Assembly: GCA_017520505.1 (NCBI GenBank)
Contig: JAFXFN010000030.1
Span: 1-59,155 of the forward strand
Length of the DNA: 59,155 nucleotides
Reading direction: 5' to 3'
Source of the DNA: Clostridia bacterium
Lineage (GTDB): Bacteria > Bacillota > Clostridia > Oscillospirales > CAG-272
The notes beneath the pieces were generated by a model that worked only from the letters and a program-made list of their open reading frames with translations, did not search any database and was not told where the DNA came from. This document shows, in pieces, positions 1-7,183 of this stretch; the first letter of the stretch is position 1, and every line of letters starts with the position of its first letter. The position numbers were made by a program, and so were the translations under genes.

Positions 1-1
1 A

Positions 2-106
2 AGTTTTGATGAAATAGAAAGAAAATATGGATTAGATGTAGGGAGTATAGTAGAATGTTTGAACTCACAAGAGAAAAATATAAAAATAGTGAGCACAAGC
101 TGTTAG
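2..106 (+). CDS. possible 3' end of an unidentified gene (partial)
   Basis: An open frame enters from the window edge and stops at TAG 104-106, overlapping the next gene by about 50 bases in another frame. It encodes about 34 residues beginning SFDEIERKYGLDVGS and has the same AT-rich codon use as the next gene. I do not recognise it. An overlap this long is unusual, so it may be non-coding. Confidence 0.2.
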   Translation, partial: SFDEIERKYGLDVGSIVECLNSQEKNIKIVSTSC

Positions 107-279
107 TTGCAAAAATAATAGATAAATATGAATTTTCAAAAACAAAAAATAAAATTACTTATACTGATTTTTTAAATATATCAGAAATTTCGGTAGTAAA
201 AAAATTATTAAAAGAAGAAAAAATTCAAAATTATATAATTTATGGAGGAAAAGAAGAAACAGATAGAAAGCTCGGTTAA
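55..279 (+). pseudogene. YlmH-like RNA-binding protein, truncated N-terminal part
   Basis: The 74-residue product matches what I remember of the N-terminal domain of YlmH (S4-domain RNA-binding protein of the sepF-yggT-ylmH-divIVA division cluster). The recognisable pattern is an AKIIDKYEF helix, TDFLN, then YIIYGGKEETDRK. The family is normally about 250 residues with a C-terminal S4 domain. Here the frame stops at TAA 277-279, just after the conserved YGG block. Up to about base 270 the DNA is extremely AT-rich and rich in AAA/ATA codons; the following DNA is clearly more GC-rich. The gene is therefore cut by a junction rather than by an ordinary nonsense mutation. The identity rests on remembered family sequence and is moderate. 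Confidence 0.45.
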
Positions 280-345
280 GCAAAAACTATCTGTTGCAAC
301 AAAGGAAAAAGGCTGAACTGTTACCAAGAAATAAATAGAGGGCAC
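270..345. other. composition junction (assembly chimera or rearrangement point)
   Basis: AT-rich coding sequence of a YlmH-like gene changes within a few dozen bases into the body of a dockerin gene, and both genes are incomplete at this point. No inverted repeats, integrase gene or tRNA is visible here. Bases 280-334 carry stops in the dockerin frame and no recognisable feature. The simplest reading is a chimeric contig join; a genuine recombination end is possible. Confidence 0.5.
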
Positions 346-1000
346 AGGTGAATTCGGAAGCGATATAACGCTGTTTGTTGAAAATGTAAACTGCGATTAT
401 ATTCCTTACGAAATAACGTGGTACAGAAACGGTGAGCTTATAGAAGGCGAAAACGGTACAGTATACAGTGTTTCCGTTGCTGACAGCGGAAAGGATATTT
501 CAGCAAAGATAACGGCAATTAACGGCTGTGAGGGCGAAATATCGTCAAATACGCTTAAAATGGATATTTTTGAAATTTCATCCGATGTATATTCAATAAA
601 TAAAGAACTCGGCATTATAAGTAAAATAAACGAAAAGACAACTGTCGATACACTTCTTTCGGGGCTTTCATTCAGAGAAAACGTGGGTGTTTACGTAAAC
701 GGTGAAAAGCTTGATGACGGTGCTCTTGTTTCTACGGGAAGCGAGCTTTGCCTTTACAGCGGTGATGTTATTGTGCAAAAGCTTACCGTTGTCGTCACGG
801 GCGATATAAACGGCGACGGAAAAATATCACTCATAGATTTTTCCAATATTAAAGCTTATATGCTCGGAGATAAGGATTTTACATCGTATGACAGATATGC
901 TGCTGATGCAAACGGTGACGGCAAGCTGTCGCTTATCGATTTTTCACAGTTCAAGGCACATATGCTCGGCGATTTAACAATAACAGGAAAGGAATATTAA
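335..1000 (+). CDS. dockerin-bearing secreted protein, C-terminal fragment
   Basis: The frame is open from 335, after TAA at 332-334, to TAA 998-1000, with no convincing start. ATG 560 lies inside the domain run, so this is the tail of a larger protein. Order: a partial Ig-like domain (EITWYRNGELIEG near the start), a short linker domain, then a type I dockerin at about 800-985. The dockerin has two near-identical calcium loops of the form D-x-N-G-D-G-K-x-S-L-I-D, followed by helices ending YMLGD and HMLGD. Dockerins bind cohesins to attach proteins to a scaffold. The next gene, 2 bases downstream, encodes a cohesin-like anchored protein, so a partner pair is likely. The missing N-terminus, and with it any catalytic domain, lies beyond the junction near 335. 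Confidence 0.8.
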   Translation: MEGTGEFGSDITLFVENVNCDYIPYEITWYRNGELIEGENGTVYSVSVADSGKDISAKITAINGCEGEISSNTLKMDIFEISSDVYSINKELGIISKINEKTTVDTLLSGLSFRENVGVYVNGEKLDDGALVSTGSELCLYSGDVIVQKLTVVVTGDINGDGKISLIDFSNIKAYMLGDKDFTSYDRYAADANGDGKLSLIDFSQFKAHMLGDLTITGKEY

Positions 1001-1002
1001 GT

Positions 1003-2328
1003 ATGAAAAGAATATTGGCATTAACAGTAATAGCGGTATTGCTTCTTCCTCTTGTCAGTATAGGTGCTTTTGCTGCTGCAAGTATTGATGTATCGGGTGC
1101 ATCAAAGGCGTATCCGGGTGATACAGTTACATTGACGGTGAAGATAAATGCATCTGAAATAACGGGAGCGAATGCGGCTCGGTTTGATATGGTATTTGAT
1201 TCGGAGCAAATATCGTATAAATCTTGCGACAGCCTCCGTTCCGAGTGGGACGTTGCAAAAAGTACCCATTCGGGTGCTGTGAAATTGCTTTTCTCGTGTA
1301 ATAAAAACGGCGGTGATACGCTTGGCGGAGAAACATTTGTAAAGGTCAAGTTTACACTTTCGGATTCTTTGGCAAAAGGTGAAAACGTTTCTGTTTCCTT
1401 TAAAAATATAGAGGTCTCGTCTACCGACGGAGATGAATATCCTTCTGACTATACATATTCAGTTACAATAACGCAAAAGTCATCTGATGCAACGCTTTAC
1501 TCGCTTTCAATAGGTGACGTTACACTTTCTCCTGCATTTTCTTCCGATGTAACATCGTATACAGCTGCGGTAGATTACAGAACGACACCCCTCAAGGTTA
1601 ATTATAAAACAAATGATCCAAACGCCAAGGCAAAGGTTGCGGGCGCAACATTAAAAGAGGGCAAAAATACGCTGACGATTACTGTAACTGCTGAAGACGG
1701 CACGACGAAAAAATATACAGTTGCGATTACTATGAAGGAAAATCCGAATCCGTTGAGCTCCGACAGTAAAATCTCATCACTTTCTCTTTCAACGGGTACT
1801 ATATCACCCGAATTTGATCCTGATGTGTATGAATACACCGTTTATATTGATTCAGCTGTGACAAGTATCACGTTTTCGCCTGTTGCAAATGACAAAAAGG
1901 CAACAGTAAGCAAAAAAGTTGTCGGCATTACAGATGATGAAACTGAAGTTATACTGACTTGTACAGCAGAAGACGGAAGCAAGAAAAATTATAAATTTAC
2001 GGTCATCAGAGAAAATGACGGTGAAGGGACAACAGATACTACAGAAAGCAGTATTGTTACGGATGCTGAAACAACAGCTCCCGATGAAAACACAAATGAT
2101 GTCGTAACGGATGATATAACTGCTTCACCCGAAAGCGATACCGCAAAAGAAACAGAGAAGCCCGCAGAGGACACAGAGGGCGAAGACACAGAAAAGACAG
2201 TTCCGCCCGATGGCGAGCAGATCGGTATGAATAAGCCTGTTCCGCTTTGGTCCTTGCTTTTATTCTCGATAATTTCACTTATTCTCGGCGCACTTATCTC
2301 TGCATTTATATTCAAGAGAAACTTCTAA
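1003..2328 (+). CDS. membrane-anchored cohesin-domain surface protein
   Basis: 441 residues. A signal peptide (1-25, cut after AFA) is followed by a cohesin-like beta-sandwich (about 26-155: IDVSGASKAYPGDTVTLTV at its start, FDMVFDSEQISY in strand 3). Two cadherin-like beta-sandwich repeats come next (about 165-245 and 255-335, each starting LYSLSIGDVTLSP or ISSLSLSTGTISP). A Thr/Glu/Asp-rich stalk (about 338-405) and a C-terminal transmembrane helix with a basic KRNF tail end the protein. The layout is that of a cell-surface anchoring scaffoldin with a single cohesin, held in the membrane and not sorted by sortase, since there is no LPxTG. It starts 2 bases after the dockerin gene stop, so the two are co-transcribed. 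The cohesin call rests on fold pattern and neighbour; specificity for that dockerin is inferred. Confidence 0.72.
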   Translation: MKRILALTVIAVLLLPLVSIGAFAAASIDVSGASKAYPGDTVTLTVKINASEITGANAARFDMVFDSEQISYKSCDSLRSEWDVAKSTHSGAVKLLFSCNKNGGDTLGGETFVKVKFTLSDSLAKGENVSVSFKNIEVSSTDGDEYPSDYTYSVTITQKSSDATLYSLSIGDVTLSPAFSSDVTSYTAAVDYRTTPLKVNYKTNDPNAKAKVAGATLKEGKNTLTITVTAEDGTTKKYTVAITMKENPNPLSSDSKISSLSLSTGTISPEFDPDVYEYTVYIDSAVTSITFSPVANDKKATVSKKVVGITDDETEVILTCTAEDGSKKNYKFTVIRENDGEGTTDTTESSIVTDAETTAPDENTNDVVTDDITASPESDTAKETEKPAEDTEGEDTEKTVPPDGEQIGMNKPVPLWSLLLFSIISLILGALISAFIFKRNF

Positions 2329-2340
2329 AATCAAACCTTC

Positions 2341-2369
2341 GGGCATATTATATTACAGTATAATATCCC
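2341..2369 (+). promoter_or_regulatory. hairpin in the yabP leader
   Basis: GGG-c-ATATTATA pairs with TATAATAT-CCC around a 6-base loop (one bulged C), directly before the CGGAGG ribosome binding site of yabP. There is no T-run, so it is a leader structure and not a classic terminator. A TATAAT sits in the right arm, so it could also overlap a promoter. Confidence 0.4.
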
Positions 2370-2382
2370 GGAGGTTTTATTT

Positions 2383-2640
2383 ATGTCTGAGCATAATGTT
2401 ACGATGAATTCAAGAAAGCATATTGAGATAGGCGGTGCTGTGAGTGTTATGAGCTTCGATGATGAGCAGGTTGTCTTAAAAACATCAATGGGTATATGCT
2501 GTGTACAGGGCAGGGGGCTTAACGTTGCAAAGCTCGACCTTGACGGCGGAGATGTTTTTATAGACGGTGAGATAGTATCGCTTTACTATCCCGAAGAATC
2601 TGAAGAAAAACAAGGCTTTTTCTCACGTATTTTTAAATGA
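2383..2640 (+). CDS. yabP: sporulation protein YabP
   Basis: 85 residues, the usual length for the YabP/YqfC family. Family features are visible: a start of MSEHNVTMNSRKHIEIGG, a central FDDEQVVLKTSMGICCVQG strand set, then LDGGDVFIDGEIVSLYY. YabP is a small spore-assembly protein made in the mother cell and needed for the cortex and coat. The ribosome binding site CGGAGG lies 9 bases before ATG. The stop overlaps the yabQ start (ATGA), as in the conserved yabP-yabQ-divIC order of Bacillus and Clostridia. This is good evidence that the host forms spores. No signal peptide is present. Confidence 0.88.
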   Translation: MSEHNVTMNSRKHIEIGGAVSVMSFDDEQVVLKTSMGICCVQGRGLNVAKLDLDGGDVFIDGEIVSLYYPEESEEKQGFFSRIFK

Positions 2641-3158
2641 TGGGCGGCTTTTTATATCAATCTCCCAAGCTTCAGCTTATCCTTATAATGTATTCATTTA
2701 TTGTCGGTATCTCTATAGGTATAGTTTACAGCGTATTCGATACTATATCTATAATGCTTAATCTACATATAGTAAATGAAAGCTCCGACGGAGAAATAAA
2801 ACTACGAAATGCAAAAAATAAAATAATAATTTCAAAAATATTTCAATTTTCTATTGATTTTTTGTTTTCCGTAGTGTATACTGTAATTATAGTGGTATTT
2901 ATATTTTGCGCCAATCAAGGAAGATTCAGATTTTTTCTGATTATTTTTTCTGTTTTCGGTTTCCTTGTATATAAGCGCACACTCGGCAGGCTCGTTTCGT
3001 TTTGTATGCAAACGGCGGTATCGTTTTTATACCGCACTATAAAATTGTATATTGCCTGTCCTTTATATAGATTTTATACCGCTGTAAAGATCAGATTTGT
3101 AAGCGCTGATATTAAAAGGCGTGCTGTGAATGCCGTAATCGGAGATAAGGATTTTTAA
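2637..3158 (+). CDS. yabQ: spore cortex protein YabQ
   Basis: 173 residues. The N-terminus is hydrophobic (LQLILIMYSFIVGISIGIVYSVFD), followed by further membrane helices at about 60-80 and 85-105, and a basic C-terminal part rich in Tyr and Arg. YabQ is an integral membrane protein of the mother-cell membrane around the forespore, required for cortex formation. The start overlaps the yabP stop by ATGA, and the stop overlaps the divIC-like start, so the three genes form one translationally coupled unit. Sequence conservation in YabQ is low, so the assignment depends as much on gene order as on the hydrophobic pattern. Confidence 0.78.
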   Translation: MMGGFLYQSPKLQLILIMYSFIVGISIGIVYSVFDTISIMLNLHIVNESSDGEIKLRNAKNKIIISKIFQFSIDFLFSVVYTVIIVVFIFCANQGRFRFFLIIFSVFGFLVYKRTLGRLVSFCMQTAVSFLYRTIKLYIACPLYRFYTAVKIRFVSADIKRRAVNAVIGDKDF

Positions 3159-3436
3159 TGAAAAGAAGAACAAATATATTTGTAAAAGCCGCTGTGTGCT
3201 TTTTCCTTGTTTTTGCTTTTGTTACTATAATCAATTTGAGTATGCAGGTGAATGAGCTTAAAACAAAGCACGAACAGTTAAGTTCACAGGTTTCGGAAAA
3301 GAAGCTTTCCGTAGAACAGCTCAAGGATGAATGTGCACAGGACATTGACGAGGATTACATACAGAGAATAGCAAGAAGAGAGCTTGGATATCGTATGCCC
3401 GGAGAGGTTATATATTATAACGATTTAGCAAAATAA
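3158..3436 (+). CDS. FtsB/DivIC-family septum formation protein
   Basis: 92 residues: a short basic cytoplasmic start (KRRTNIF), one transmembrane helix (about 9-28), and an extracellular coiled coil (about 30-60: VNELKTKHEQLSSQVSEKK). The typical DivIC/FtsB C-terminal motif follows, with YIQRIARRELGY and a PGE turn. DivIC works with FtsL and DivIB in the divisome. In Bacillus it is encoded directly after yabQ, exactly as here. The start overlaps the yabQ stop (TAATG). A strong hairpin terminator follows directly, closing the operon. Confidence 0.85.
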   Translation: MKRRTNIFVKAAVCFFLVFAFVTIINLSMQVNELKTKHEQLSSQVSEKKLSVEQLKDECAQDIDEDYIQRIARRELGYRMPGEVIYYNDLAK

Positions 3437-3470
3437 TATGGCAGGGATATGTGTCCCTGCTATGTTTTTA
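3437..3470 (+). terminator. Rho-independent terminator after the yabP-yabQ-divIC unit
   Basis: GCAGGGA (3441-3447), loop TATGTG, TCCCTGC (3454-3460). Flanking bases extend the stem with A-T and G-T pairs, and TATGTTTTTA follows. The hairpin makes the in-frame ATG at 3438 an unlikely start for the next gene. Confidence 0.75.
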
Positions 3471-3482
3471 CGGAGAAAAAAT

Positions 3483-4646
3483 ATGATTATAAAAAACGCA
3501 AAAATATTTACGATGGATAACGGCCGTGTTATAGAAAACGGTACGGTGGTCATTGATTACGGTAAAATATCTTATGTCGGAGAAGCCACACAAAACGAGA
3601 ACGGACACGAGGTGATAGATGCCAAGGGCGGTATTCTTACCCCCGGATTTATCGATGCGCACACACATCTCGGAATTATTGAGGATTCTATCAGCTTTGA
3701 GGGTGACGACCTCAACGAGGAAACGTCGCCTGTAACACCGCAGCTGTCAGCCGTTGACGGCATAAATCCGTTTGACGTATGCTTTACCGATGCTTACCGT
3801 GCAGGTGTCACGTGCGTATGTACAGGCCCGGGAAGTGCCAATCCCGTAAGCGGTATGGGTGCGCTTATAAAAACATACGGCAAGCGTGTTGAATTGATGA
3901 CTGTTGCGGCTCCCGTTTCAATGAAATTCGCTTTGGGAGAAAATCCGAAATCCGTTTATCACGGAAAGAGCGAAGCACCGCAGACACGTCTGGCAACGGC
4001 GGCGCTTATAAAAGAAGCGCTGATGAAGGCGAAAAAGTACGCTGATGCGCTTAATGAGTACAAAAACGATCCTGATAACTGTGACGAGCCTGAGTATGAC
4101 GATAAAAACGAGGCGCTCGCACCCGTTGTAAGCGGTCAGCTTCCTGCGCATTTTCACGCACACAGAGCAGATGATATATTTACGGCTGTAAGAATTGCAA
4201 AGCAGTTTTCGCTTAAATATACGATAGTCCATTGTACAGAGGGCTATCTTGCGGCAGATGAGCTTGCAAAAGAGGGAATAAGTGCGATTTTAGGGCCTAA
4301 TATGACAGACAGAAGCAAGCCGGAGCTTAAAAATCTTTCTTTTGAAAATCCGAAAATACTAAATGAGCACGGAATTTTGTTCTCAATCTGCACAGACCAT
4401 CCCGAAACGCCCATACAGTATCTTCCGCTTTGTGCCGCTTTGGCTCATAAAAACGGACTGCCGTATATGGCAGCACTTGAATCGATCACGTGTAACAGCG
4501 CAAAGATACTCGGCGTTATTGACAGAATAGGAATGATAAAAGAAGGGATGGACGCAGACCTTGTACTGTTCGATAATGATCCTCTTGACATCTATTCGAA
4601 TGTCATTAAGACCGTAATTGGCGGAAAAATTGTTTATGAACGGTAA
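3483..4646 (+). CDS. amidohydrolase, imidazolonepropionase-like
   Basis: 387 residues from ATG 3483, which follows CGGAGAAAAA. The in-frame ATG 3438 lies before the terminator hairpin and is rejected. It is a metal-dependent amidohydrolase: an N-terminal beta-sandwich, then the TIM-barrel metal motif PGFIDAHTHLG, HFHAHRADDI for the third histidine region, IVHCTEGY for the fourth, and ICTDHPETP with the catalytic aspartate. The C-terminal IKEGMDADLVLFDNDPL closes the sandwich. All expected metal ligands are visible. The closest known group hydrolyses cyclic amides or dipeptides (imidazolonepropionase and related proteins); the substrate cannot be read from sequence. It is cytoplasmic, with no signal peptide, and stands alone between the sporulation block and a two-component system. 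Confidence 0.85.
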   Translation: MIIKNAKIFTMDNGRVIENGTVVIDYGKISYVGEATQNENGHEVIDAKGGILTPGFIDAHTHLGIIEDSISFEGDDLNEETSPVTPQLSAVDGINPFDVCFTDAYRAGVTCVCTGPGSANPVSGMGALIKTYGKRVELMTVAAPVSMKFALGENPKSVYHGKSEAPQTRLATAALIKEALMKAKKYADALNEYKNDPDNCDEPEYDDKNEALAPVVSGQLPAHFHAHRADDIFTAVRIAKQFSLKYTIVHCTEGYLAADELAKEGISAILGPNMTDRSKPELKNLSFENPKILNEHGILFSICTDHPETPIQYLPLCAALAHKNGLPYMAALESITCNSAKILGVIDRIGMIKEGMDADLVLFDNDPLDIYSNVIKTVIGGKIVYER

Positions 4647-4789
4647 AAAGTCACATAATTAATTAAAAATACAAATATTGTTTACAGTATTTTAACCACG
4701 ATATACGCCGTGTGAGATATAATGAATTTAGATAAAAGTTTAACGAAATTAACAAATTCATCTATCCACAAATTGAGGAGGAATAAAAA

Positions 4790-5482
4790 ATGATAGGAAC
4801 AAAAATACTTATTATAGACGATGATGTCAACATCTGCGAAGCACTTCGTGTTTATTTTGAAAACGAAGGCTACGAAGTAAAGACAGCAAATGACGGTGTT
4901 GAGGGTGTAAGCTACTTCAAGCTTTATGAGCCTGATCTCGTTTTACTTGACATAATGCTCCCCAAAAAGGACGGCTGGGCTGTGTGCAGAGAGATCCGTG
5001 AGGTATCCTCAAAGCCCATCATTATGGTAACTGCAAAGGGTGAAACGTTTGACAAGGTTCTCGGCCTTGAAATGGGCGCTGATGACTTCGTTGTAAAGCC
5101 CTTTGATATGAAGGAGCTTGCTGTAAGAATCAAAGCGGTTCTCAGACGTTGCAACTCACACGAAAACCAGAACGATGATGAAATAATCAAATTTGAAAAT
5201 ATTGAAATCAGCCTTCAGAAGTACGAGCTTAAGCTCAGAGGTAAGAGCGTTGATATTCCCCCGAAGGAATTGGAGCTTCTTTATTTCCTTGCTTCAAACT
5301 ACAACAGAGTATTTACAAGAGACCAGTTGCTTGACAAGGTTTGGGGATTTGATTATCTTGGCGACTCAAGAACAGTTGACGTACACGTTAAGCGTCTGCG
5401 TGAAAAGCTTGAAGGCGTTTCAGACAAGTGGGTACTCAAGACTGTATGGGGCGTAGGATATAAATTCGAGCTTCTTCAGTAA
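4790..5482 (+). CDS. OmpR/PhoB-type response regulator
   Basis: 230 residues. The receiver domain (5-118) has acidic D10-D12, phospho-acceptor D54 (LLDIMLP), T81 and K103 (VKPFD). The C-terminal winged-helix domain (about 130-228) has the usual PPKELELLYFLA and RTVDVHVKRLREKLE blocks ending in VWGVGYKFE. It is a DNA-binding transcription regulator controlled by phosphorylation. The ribosome binding site GAGGAGG lies 7 bases upstream of ATG. The histidine kinase follows after a terminator hairpin, and then an HtrA-like membrane protein, a layout similar to envelope-stress systems such as YycFG/WalRK. All key residues are intact. The signal and regulon are unknown. Confidence 0.93.
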   Translation: MIGTKILIIDDDVNICEALRVYFENEGYEVKTANDGVEGVSYFKLYEPDLVLLDIMLPKKDGWAVCREIREVSSKPIIMVTAKGETFDKVLGLEMGADDFVVKPFDMKELAVRIKAVLRRCNSHENQNDDEIIKFENIEISLQKYELKLRGKSVDIPPKELELLYFLASNYNRVFTRDQLLDKVWGFDYLGDSRTVDVHVKRLREKLEGVSDKWVLKTVWGVGYKFELLQ

Positions 5483-5495
5483 AATTCAAACTAAC

Positions 5496-5537
5496 GGGCG
5501 GCCTTGTTTGGAATAAGGTCGCCCTATTCGGTTTTTT
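5496..5537 (+). terminator. terminator between response regulator and kinase
   Basis: GGGCGGCCTT (5496-5505), loop of 9, AAGGTCGCCC (5515-5524): 10 pairs including one G-T, then TATTCGG and a run of six T. It sits inside the regulator-kinase pair, so it should lower kinase expression relative to the regulator, or act as an attenuator. Confidence 0.75.
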
Positions 5538-5559
5538 GCGTACACGAGAGGATAAATTG

Positions 5560-7065
5560 ATGTTTAAAAGCGTTTTTACAAAATATGTTGCGGCATTTAT
5601 GCTGATAATTTTTGTCAGCTTTTTTCTGCTTTCCGTTATTCTCGTTTCAAACACCTCGAACAATTCCATCGATATGAAAAAAGAATCGGTAAACGATGCT
5701 TCGGATGCCGTGGGAAATTTTATTACTCAAAAATATAATAATTCCGCAACGGTGGATTTCGGAAGATTTGTATACTACGAAAATGTTGAAAGTGATATTT
5801 CCGTTGCCTTGAATACGGTTGCAGATGCTATCGGCGATGATATGTTCGTTTTCATAACAGATGAAAACGGCGTGGTCTTGCTTGGTTCAAACACGCCGGA
5901 GAATATGGAAGCAAGGCTTCCCGATGGTGTTGTGGCAAAGCTTTCAAGCGGTGACGAATACAGCGAATATACATCGATGGGCAGCTTTTTTGAAACGAGC
6001 CATCTTACCTCGGCAAAGGTTGTAAAAAATACCGACGGAGAAATGGTGGGTTCTGTTTTTGTGTGCAGCGAAAGCGAAAGATTTCAGAATCTTGTATCAA
6101 AAACGATAAAAGCAATAATCGTTTCGGTTTTATGGGTAATGCTTGCGGCACTTGTCGTTGTGTATTTTCTTTCTGAAAGGATAATTTCACCGCTTAAACA
6201 GATGAGCAGGGCGGCAAAAGAATTTTCACAAGGCAAATTTGATGCCCGTGTACCGATAAGCGGACACGATGAGGTTGCGGAGCTTGCATCCGCATTTAAC
6301 AATATGGCATCGACGCTTGAAAAAAATGAGGAGCTTCGCAAGACGTTTCTTGCAAATGTTTCACACGATCTGCGCACACCCATGACAGCAATTTCGGGAT
6401 TTGTTGAGGGAATGCTCAACGGCGCTATCCCACCTGAAAAGCAGGAGCATTATTTGCAGATAATCTCAACTGAGGTGAAGCGTCTGTCAAGACTTGTGTC
6501 CTCGCTTCTTGATATTTCAAGACTTCAGGCGGGTGACAGAAAGCTTGTCAAGGCTGATTTTGATATATGCGAAATGGCAAGACAGATAATTATTTCGCTT
6601 GAACAAAAGCTTGACAGTAAAAAGCTTGACGTTATGTTTGAATGCGACCGTGACAATATGAATGTTCTTGCGGACAGAGATGCAATATATCAGGTGCTTT
6701 ACAATATATGCGACAATGCCCAGAAATTTTCTTATGAAAAGGGAAAGTATATTGTCAAAATAGTTGAAAAGGACGAAAAGGTTTTTGTAAGCGTACGAAA
6801 TGACGGTCAGGGAATAATAAAGGAAGATCTTCCGTTTGTATTTGACAGATTTTATAAGAGTGACAAGAGCCGTGGACTTGACAAAACGGGTGTCGGTCTT
6901 GGGCTTTATATCGTAAAGACTATCATTGATTCTCACGGCGAAGAAATTTGGGTAAACAGCGTTTACGGAGAATACTGTGAATTCGTGTTCACTCTCACCG
7001 CTGTGCAGAATAACCAGAATACGTCAATACAAGAAAAGCTTTCAAGAAAAAAGTCCGATAAATAA
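5560..7065 (+). CDS. sensor histidine kinase
   Basis: 501 residues from ATG 5560, preceded by GAGAGG at 8 bases; a TTG eight codons upstream lies in the terminator tail and is rejected. Order: TM1 (about 8-30), an extracytoplasmic sensor of about 150 residues (Cache-like length, not assignable), TM2 (about 190-210), HAMP (about 210-260), HisKA with H269 in SHDLRTP, then the ATPase domain with an N-box NICDNAQKFS, a G1 motif NDGQG and a G2 motif TGVGLGLYI. All catalytic motifs are intact. It phosphorylates the regulator encoded upstream. The N-box has Q-K-F where A-K-Y is common, which is tolerated in the family. A gene for an HtrA-like membrane protein follows 119 bases downstream. Confidence 0.93.
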   Translation: MFKSVFTKYVAAFMLIIFVSFFLLSVILVSNTSNNSIDMKKESVNDASDAVGNFITQKYNNSATVDFGRFVYYENVESDISVALNTVADAIGDDMFVFITDENGVVLLGSNTPENMEARLPDGVVAKLSSGDEYSEYTSMGSFFETSHLTSAKVVKNTDGEMVGSVFVCSESERFQNLVSKTIKAIIVSVLWVMLAALVVVYFLSERIISPLKQMSRAAKEFSQGKFDARVPISGHDEVAELASAFNNMASTLEKNEELRKTFLANVSHDLRTPMTAISGFVEGMLNGAIPPEKQEHYLQIISTEVKRLSRLVSSLLDISRLQAGDRKLVKADFDICEMARQIIISLEQKLDSKKLDVMFECDRDNMNVLADRDAIYQVLYNICDNAQKFSYEKGKYIVKIVEKDEKVFVSVRNDGQGIIKEDLPFVFDRFYKSDKSRGLDKTGVGLGLYIVKTIIDSHGEEIWVNSVYGEYCEFVFTLTAVQNNQNTSIQEKLSRKKSDK

Positions 7066-7183
7066 TAAAGTTTACAATCACACGATAAAAATTAAAAAAA
7101 CTGTACAGGGTATACACGATTTATTAAAACATAAAAGTTATACTAATAGTTGTACATTATATTGTTAAAGGAGTAGCTTCAGG

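Noticed and set aside
3438..3482. Upstream ATG of the amidohydrolase
   Set aside because: It lies before and within the terminator hairpin; ATG 3483 has a proper site.
6517..6936. 139-residue minus-strand frame inside the histidine kinase
   Set aside because: It lies entirely opposite the conserved kinase domain and has no recognisable features.
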